Part shown: one piece after another, positions 59,135-64,000 of the stretch
How the letters are laid out: every line of letters starts with the position of its first letter
Numbering within the stretch: the first letter of the stretch is position 1
NCBI RefSeq assembly: GCF_006704125.1
Contig: NZ_VIGH01000001.1
Coordinates: forward strand, 124,001 to 188,000
Direction of reading: 5' to 3'
Source of the DNA: Rhodococcus spelaei
GTDB lineage: Bacteria > Actinomycetota > Actinomycetes > Mycobacteriales > Mycobacteriaceae
Length of the DNA: 64,000 nt
Program-made: the position numbers and the translations under genes
Notes under the pieces: generated by a model
What the model saw: only the letters and a program-made list of their open reading frames with translations
Database searches by the model: none
Told to the model about the DNA's origin: nothing

Positions 59135-60658
59135 ATGTTCCGTCGGATCGGATCACCACTGTGCGTGCTGGCGCTGGCCGCGTCGGGCTCGCTGCTGACG
59201 GTCGTACCCGCGGCCGCCGCACCGAGCGCCGCGCCGACCAACGCCTGCGGCGAGGTGGGTTTCGACCCCTCGGCGAAGGGCGACCAGTCCGCGCCGCCCG
59301 GCGGCCTGGACATCAAGTTCCCCTGGCCCGAGATCGTCCCGGTCCCGGTGCCCGACCCGCCGCAGGACCGGACCCGGGTGCCGCAGGCGCCGCTGCCCGC
59401 CGACCCCTGCGCGGACCCCTGCCCGGACATCACAGACACCACGCCCGATCAACCCGAGTCCGGTTCCGCGGGATCGTCCGGTTCCTCGTCGAACGAGTCG
59501 GGTTCGTCCTCCTCCGGATCCGGGGCGTGGGGATCGTCGGTGCCGCGCTTCTCGATCGGACCCGACCCCGAGCCCATCCCGATCCCGATTCCCGGTCCGG
59601 GCCAACCACTTCCGCCGGCCCCCGCGCCGCAGTCGCCGCCGATCGATCCCGGACCGGCAGCCGCCCCGGCGCCCGCACCGAAGGTCAGCGACGTGTCGCT
59701 TGTCGCGCAGCTGACCGGGCACGGCTCGATCAACCGCACCGACAAGCGCTGGCAGGTCAACGGCACCGACCTCGGCATCACCTGGGAGTCCAAGCCCGGC
59801 GAGGTGTCGATCGTGTTCGGCGACACCTTCGGCAAGGACTGGGCGCCGCCGGGGGCGAACGGGCAGGACTGGCGCTCGAATGTGCTGGGGCACAGCACTG
59901 ATCGCAACCTCGCCGACGGCATGACCATCGACTCCATGGTGCAGGACAGCCGCTGCCACGCAGTCGAGGTGCTCGGCAGCCGCAAGATCAAGAACTGGGA
60001 GACCACCACCATCCCGACGTCCGGTTTCGCGATCGGCGACCGGCAGTACATGAGCTACATGTCGGTTCGGCGCTGGAGCATGATCCCCGGTATGTGGTAC
60101 ACCAACCGCGGTGGCATCGCCTACTCCGACGACCAGGGTCAGACCTGGACCAAGGACCCATATGCCCTGTGGCAGAACATCTTCGGCCTCAACCACTTCC
60201 AGGTGGCCAGCATGGTCCCGGCCGGTGACCACGTGTACATGTTCGGCACCCCGAACGGTCGGCTCGGTACCGTAGCGGTGGCCCGGGTCGCCAAGGACCA
60301 GGTACTCAACAAGACCGCGTACCAGTATTGGAAGGACGGGAACTGGACCCCGGTCGGGGAATCCGATCCCACCCCGATCCTGAGCGGCACCGCGGCCGAA
60401 CTCTCCGTGCACTACGACGAGTCCCGCAAGCTCTGGCAGATGAGCTACCTCGACACCGTCGCGGGCGCAATCGTGTTGCGCCAGGCGACAAGTCCGCAGG
60501 GCGCCTGGACGGCAGGCGTCCCGATGGTGCGCTCCTCCGACTACCCGAAGATGTACGGCGGCTTCATCCACCCGTGGTCCACCGAGCACGACCTGTACTT
60601 CACGATGTCGGAGTGGGACAGCTACAACGTCTACCTGATGCACGCGAAGCTGGACTGA
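59135..60658 (+). CDS. Secreted DUF4185 protein, probable GH183-type endo-D-arabinanase
   Basis: The 507-residue protein has a Sec signal peptide (CVLALAASGSLLTVVPAAAA, cleavage near 28). A Pro/Ser-rich linker with PVPVPDPP and SSGSSSNESGSSSS-type stretches reaches to about residue 185. The DUF4185 domain then runs from SLVAQLTGHGSINRTDKRWQVNGTDLG to the end. That domain is the beta-propeller-like fold now assigned to GH183 endo-D-arabinofuranosidases of mycobacteria. It should act outside the cell on arabinogalactan or lipoarabinomannan arabinan. The long low-complexity linker may reach through the wall. A hairpin terminator follows. Confidence 0.75.
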   Translation: MFRRIGSPLCVLALAASGSLLTVVPAAAAPSAAPTNACGEVGFDPSAKGDQSAPPGGLDIKFPWPEIVPVPVPDPPQDRTRVPQAPLPADPCADPCPDITDTTPDQPESGSAGSSGSSSNESGSSSSGSGAWGSSVPRFSIGPDPEPIPIPIPGPGQPLPPAPAPQSPPIDPGPAAAPAPAPKVSDVSLVAQLTGHGSINRTDKRWQVNGTDLGITWESKPGEVSIVFGDTFGKDWAPPGANGQDWRSNVLGHSTDRNLADGMTIDSMVQDSRCHAVEVLGSRKIKNWETTTIPTSGFAIGDRQYMSYMSVRRWSMIPGMWYTNRGGIAYSDDQGQTWTKDPYALWQNIFGLNHFQVASMVPAGDHVYMFGTPNGRLGTVAVARVAKDQVLNKTAYQYWKDGNWTPVGESDPTPILSGTAAELSVHYDESRKLWQMSYLDTVAGAIVLRQATSPQGAWTAGVPMVRSSDYPKMYGGFIHPWSTEHDLYFTMSEWDSYNVYLMHAKLD

Positions 60659-60670
60659 CGGCGCTGCACT

Positions 60671-60710
60671 GTGCGCGCCGTTCACCCCGACTGGGGTGAA
60701 CGGCGCGCAC
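60671..60710. terminator. Hairpin repeat, family 2, copy 2
   Basis: Perfect 18-bp arms (GTGCGCGCCGTTCACCCC and its complement) with loop GACT, between the convergent DUF4185 and pcnA genes. Near-identical to the element at 39288-39327. Confidence 0.85.
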
Positions 60711-60717
60711 GGGCGCG

Positions 60718-62169
60718 TCAGCGCTCGGTCGAGGCCCACCACTTCAGCAACTCGGCCTCGGCCTCCTCGCGGGGCAGCGGCCCCCGGTCCAGGCGCAGCT
60801 CCTTGAGGAAGGTCCACGCTTTCCCGACCTCGGGTCCGGCCGGGATGCCGAGCAGCTCCATGATCGCGTTGCCGTCGAGGTCGGGGCGCACCCGCGCCAG
60901 GTCCTCCTGCTCGGCCAGCAGCGCGATCCGCCGCTCGAGATCGTCGTAGGTGGCCTGCAGCTTGGCCGCCCGGCGCTTGTTGCGGGTGGTGCAGTCGGCC
61001 CGGACCAGCTTGTTCAGCCGGGGGAGCAGGTCGCCGGCGTCGGTGACGTACCGGCGCACCGCCGAATCCGTCCACTGTCCCTCGCCGTAACCGTGGAAGC
61101 GCAGGTGCAGGAACACCAGCTGCGCGACGTCGTCGACCATCTGCTTGGAGTACTTGAGCGCCCGCAACCGCTTACGCACCATCTTCGCGCCGACCACCTC
61201 GTGGTGGTGGAAGCTGACGCCGCCACCCGGCTCGTTGCGCTTGGTGTCCGGCTTGCCGATGTCGTGCAGGATCGCGGCCCAGCGCAGCACCAGGTCGGGG
61301 TCGCCCTCCTCGAGGTCGATCGCCTGCTGCAGGACCGTCAGCGAATGCTGGTAGACGTCCTTGTGCTGGTGGTGCTCGTCGATCTCGAGCTCCATGTCCG
61401 GGATCTCCGGGAGCACCCGCGCCGCGAGCCCCGTCTCGCACATGACGTTGATGCCGTCCACCGGGTACTCGCCGAGGATCAGCTTGTCCAGCTCGGCGTG
61501 CACCCGCTCGGCGGTGATCCGGTCGATCTGGCCGGCCATGTCCACGATCGCCTGGTGCACCCGCGGCGTCAGGGCGAAGCCGAGCTGCGAGACGAACCGG
61601 GCGGCCCGCAGCATCCGCAACGGATCGTCGTTGAACGAGATCTCGGGGGCGGCGGGGGTGTCGAGCACGCCGGCGAGCAGGTCGTCCATCCCCGACAGCG
61701 GGTCGACGAACTCCTGGGTGCCGTCCGCCCCGATCCGCACGGCCATCGCGTTGACGCGGAAGTCGCGGCGGACCAGGTCCTCCTCGAGCGAGGTGCCGTA
61801 CCGGACCTCCGGGTTGCGGGTCACTCCGTCGTACGCGTCGGTGCGGAAGGTCGTGATCTCGATCTGCTGGTCGGCCTTCGCGGCGCTGATGGTGCCGAAG
61901 TCGATACCGGTGTCCCACTGGTTGTCGGCCCAGCCCTTGAGCAGCGCCTGCACCTGCTCGGGACGCGCGTCGGTGGTGAAGTCGAGATCGGTGCCCAGCC
62001 GGCCCAGCACCGCGTCCCGCACGCTCCCCCCGACCAGGTACAGCTCGTGTCCGGCGGCGGCGAACCGCGCACCGAGAGGAGTCAGCACGTCCGAGAGGTC
62101 GCGCAGTGTCTCCGTCGCGGCCGAGAGCAGTCGGGCGCGTCGGTCGGCGTCAGGAGTAGGGGAAACCAC
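60718..62169 (-). CDS. pcnA: CCA-adding tRNA nucleotidyltransferase
   Basis: The 483-residue class II nucleotidyltransferase has head motif [24 protein letters not shown] (GGxVRD and the DxD metal site) near 46-69. [11 protein letters not shown] lies near 134 and the RRxxR-type [17 protein letters not shown] near 183. An added HD domain ([16 protein letters not shown], then [13 protein letters not shown]) is typical of the actinobacterial group. It adds or repairs the CCA end of tRNAs; no poly(A) role is assumed despite the gene name. Divergent from mutT4, as in M. tuberculosis Rv3907c/Rv3908. Confidence 0.93.
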   Translation of the reverse strand: MVSPTPDADRRARLLSAATETLRDLSDVLTPLGARFAAAGHELYLVGGSVRDAVLGRLGTDLDFTTDARPEQVQALLKGWADNQWDTGIDFGTISAAKADQQIEITTFRTDAYDGVTRNPEVRYGTSLEEDLVRRDFRVNAMAVRIGADGTQEFVDPLSGMDDLLAGVLDTPAAPEISFNDDPLRMLRAARFVSQLGFALTPRVHQAIVDMAGQIDRITAERVHAELDKLILGEYPVDGINVMCETGLAARVLPEIPDMELEIDEHHQHKDVYQHSLTVLQQAIDLEEGDPDLVLRWAAILHDIGKPDTKRNEPGGGVSFHHHEVVGAKMVRKRLRALKYSKQMVDDVAQLVFLHLRFHGYGEGQWTDSAVRRYVTDAGDLLPRLNKLVRADCTTRNKRRAAKLQATYDDLERRIALLAEQEDLARVRPDLDGNAIMELLGIPAGPEVGKAWTFLKELRLDRGPLPREEAEAELLKWWASTER

Positions 62170-62282
62170 GACTGTGCAGCTTACCGACCTCCGCGGACCG
62201 TTCTCGCGGCCGCAGACACTGCGCGCCGGTCACCCGGTGTGGGATTCGGGGCGGGTCGAACACGCCAACTAGTATTGATTGG

Positions 62283-62840
62283 GTGTCTCCTGCCGAACGT
62301 GCGAACCGCAGCCGCCGCAACCCGCGGCGTCGTAGCGGGCACGGTGAGCGCACGAACGCGCGGATGCGCACGGTACGGGAGACCTCCGCGGGCGGCCTCG
62401 TCGTCGACGGCCTCGACGGCCCCCGGGACAAGCAGTGCGCGGCCCTGATCGGGCGCACCGATCGTCGGGGTCGGCTGCTGTGGTCGTTGCCGAAGGGACA
62501 CATCGAGCAGGGCGAGACCGCCGAGCAGACCGCGATGCGTGAGGTCGCCGAGGAGACCGGGATCCGCGGCACCGTCCTCGCGGAACTGGGCAGCATCGAC
62601 TACTGGTTCGTCACCGAGGGGCGTCGCGTCCACAAGACCGTGCACCACTACCTGCTCCGGTTCCAGGGCGGCGAACTGTCCGACGAGGACGTCGAGGTCA
62701 CCGAGGTGGCGTGGGTTCCGCTCGCGGAGTTGGGCTCCCGACTCGCCTACGCGGACGAGCGCCGGCTGGCCGAGGTCGCGGGCGCGCTGATCGACCGGAT
62801 GGGCGCCGGAACCGGCCGAACGACCAGAGAGAACGGATGA
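62283..62840 (+). CDS. mutT4: Nudix hydrolase MutT4
   Basis: The 185-residue protein has a basic N-terminus ([16 protein letters not shown]), then the Nudix fold with the complete box [23 protein letters not shown] near 78-100 (GX5EX7REUXEEXGU). Synteny with pcnA upstream and a large secreted protein downstream matches Rv3908 (mutT4) of M. tuberculosis. It should hydrolyse a nucleoside diphosphate derivative; substrate unproven. TAGTAT lies 7 nt before the GTG start, a leaderless pattern. Its stop overlaps the next gene's ATG (ATGA). Confidence 0.9.
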   Translation: MSPAERANRSRRNPRRRSGHGERTNARMRTVRETSAGGLVVDGLDGPRDKQCAALIGRTDRRGRLLWSLPKGHIEQGETAEQTAMREVAEETGIRGTVLAELGSIDYWFVTEGRRVHKTVHHYLLRFQGGELSDEDVEVTEVAWVPLAELGSRLAYADERRLAEVAGALIDRMGAGTGRTTRENG

Positions 62841-64000
62841 GGACGTTCCTACGTCGCCTCACCGTGACGACCCTGACCACATTGGCTCTTGCCGCTGCAC
62901 CGCCCGGACTGCTCGCCTCGGTCGGCGCCGCGCCGACGACGACAGCGCCTGACCCGGGTTCGAGCACTCCCGCGACCGGCCGCACGAGCGTCCCCCACGC
63001 CACCACCGGTCCCACGCAGCAGCGGTTCGTCGCGCTGTCGGTCGACTCGGTGACCCCGTCGGCGGTGACCACCTCCAGCGATCCGGTGGTCACCGTCGTC
63101 GGCAGCGTCAGCAACGTCGGCGACCGACCAATCCGCGACGTGCAGGTCCGACTGCAGCGGGCGCGCGCGGTGTCGGCGCCCGACCAACTGCGGACCGTGC
63201 TCAGCGCCGGCCAGGAGCAGTTCGACGTGATCGGAAAGTTCGCCCTGATCCGCGAGAAGCTGGAGGTCGGGCAGTCCGAGAAGTTCACCCTGTCGATGCC
63301 GTTGCGCGCGGCGACCGGATCGTCGCTGGGGATCACCGATCCCGGCGTCTACCCGATGCTGGTCAACGTCAACGGCACCCCGGAGTACGGCGGCCAGGCT
63401 CGCCTCGACGACGCCCGCTTCCTGCTCCCCGTGCTCGGCGTGCCCCGTGACACCAGCGGCGGTGGCGATCCGAACCGCTCCGATGCGGCGCCGGTACCGC
63501 CGTCCACCGCCGACCCGGTCGCGGTGACGTTGATGTGGCCGCTCGCCGACAAGCCGCGACTCGCCGCCGGGATACCCGGCTCCACCGACGAGAAGGTGCG
63601 GCTCGTCGACGACGACCTGGCCACCTCGCTCGCGTCGGGTGGTCGGCTCGAGCAGTTGGTCGCGGCCGCCGAGTTCGCGACCGGCGACGGCGTGGACCGC
63701 GACCACAAGTTGGCCGACAGCATGTGCCTGGCGATCGACCCCGACCTGTTGATCACGGTCGGCAACATGTCCGGGGGATACCTGGTCGTCGACGATCCGG
63801 CCGACCCGACCGGCCGAACCCATCCCGGTACCGGACAGGCCGCGGCCGGCGACTGGCTGAACCGGCTCCGGAAGCTCGCCGCGCACATGTGCACGACTGC
63901 CGTCCCGTTCGCGCAGGTGGACCTGGCGGCGCTGCACCGAGTGGGCGACCAGACCCTGACCGCGCGCGCCGTGACCGCCCCCGCCGACATCGTCGACACC
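62837..64000 (+). CDS. DUF6049-family exported protein (N-terminal part)
   Basis: Starts at ATG 62837 overlapping the mutT4 stop and runs off the right edge after 388 codons. The N-terminus [20 protein letters not shown] is a signal peptide or anchor, cleaved near residue 32. A Thr/Pro/Ser linker follows, then [44 protein letters not shown], an Ig-like domain common at the start of DUF6049 proteins. [21 protein letters not shown] continues the domain. Position corresponds to Rv3909, upstream of the mviN flippase gene, so a cell-wall assembly context is expected. Confidence 0.87.
   Translation, partial: MRTFLRRLTVTTLTTLALAAAPPGLLASVGAAPTTTAPDPGSSTPATGRTSVPHATTGPTQQRFVALSVDSVTPSAVTTSSDPVVTVVGSVSNVGDRPIRDVQVRLQRARAVSAPDQLRTVLSAGQEQFDVIGKFALIREKLEVGQSEKFTLSMPLRAATGSSLGITDPGVYPMLVNVNGTPEYGGQARLDDARFLLPVLGVPRDTSGGGDPNRSDAAPVPPSTADPVAVTLMWPLADKPRLAAGIPGSTDEKVRLVDDDLATSLASGGRLEQLVAAAEFATGDGVDRDHKLADSMCLAIDPDLLITVGNMSGGYLVVDDPADPTGRTHPGTGQAAAGDWLNRLRKLAAHMCTTAVPFAQVDLAALHRVGDQTLTARAVTAPADIVDT

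Overview
The window is GC-rich actinobacterial DNA with many GTG starts, ATGA and GTGA gene overlaps, and about 50 densely packed genes on both strands. It most likely comes from Rhodococcus or a close Mycobacteriales relative. Four things point there: the order pcnA / mutT4 / DUF6049 secreted protein at the right end, the same as Rv3907c-Rv3909 of M. tuberculosis; a SigL/RslA-type sigma/anti-sigma pair; a glucosylglycerate hydrolase; and a long-form GapB-like GAPDH. I saw no tRNA, rRNA, CRISPR array, insertion sequence, phage or origin. Species identity is inference.

Layout. 0-6.1 kb: a DUF2254 membrane protein (cut by the window edge), a secreted GH25 muramidase, glucosylglycerate hydrolase, a small hypothetical, and an aldehyde dehydrogenase / GMC oxidoreductase pair. 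6.2-12.3 kb: a HEAT-repeat protein and a MerR-HEAT fusion behind a MerR-like promoter, then a giant assimilatory nitrate reductase fused to a CysJ-type flavoprotein. 12.4-16.9 kb: a DrrAB-type ABC exporter, an SDR, an Old Yellow Enzyme homologue and a thioesterase.

17-34 kb is a catabolic island built like a steroid or polycyclic pathway. It has a KshA-type Rieske oxygenase, KstD-like and other FAD dehydrogenases, HsaA/HsaB/HsaC/HsaD-like ring-degradation enzymes, two ketosteroid-isomerase-fold proteins, an acyl-CoA-synthetase-like ligase, an HSL esterase, an MFS transporter and PadR and IclR regulators. Its genes are arranged mostly as divergent pairs. Four of the divergent intergenic regions share the 15-bp motif TCCCGnTCAGCGGGA (five copies), a probable cluster-wide operator. 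A separate KstR-type box precedes the second isomerase-like gene. A 32-codon ORF with a strong ribosome site sits between two terminators in this island.

34-48.8 kb: gapB, leuS, an SdpI-like and a DUF1648 membrane protein, an iron/heme-uptake ABC operon with a HugZ-like enzyme behind an IdeR/DtxR-like box, an aldehyde dehydrogenase plus NDMA-type alcohol dehydrogenase, and a LysR regulator divergent from a bile-acid/sodium-symporter-family transporter.

48.8-54.6 kb is the most unusual block. It is a four-gene minus-strand operon (TPP enzyme, SRPBCC protein, KAS III-like enzyme, HisC-like aminotransferase) next to an ECF sigma factor and its zinc anti-sigma factor. Both the sigma gene and the four-gene operon are preceded by TGAACC-N16-CGT, the promoter form known for mycobacterial SigL. 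This looks like a small, undescribed biosynthetic system under direct control of its neighbouring sigma factor. 54.7-64 kb: YqgE, a TetR/epimerase/MFS set with two visible operators, a DxDGDG-repeat protein, a DUF4185 (GH183-like) secreted protein, pcnA, mutT4 and the start of a DUF6049 protein.

Many genes without a Shine-Dalgarno site have TAnnnT 6-9 nt before the start codon, consistent with leaderless transcription. Two families of hairpin repeats serve as likely terminators.
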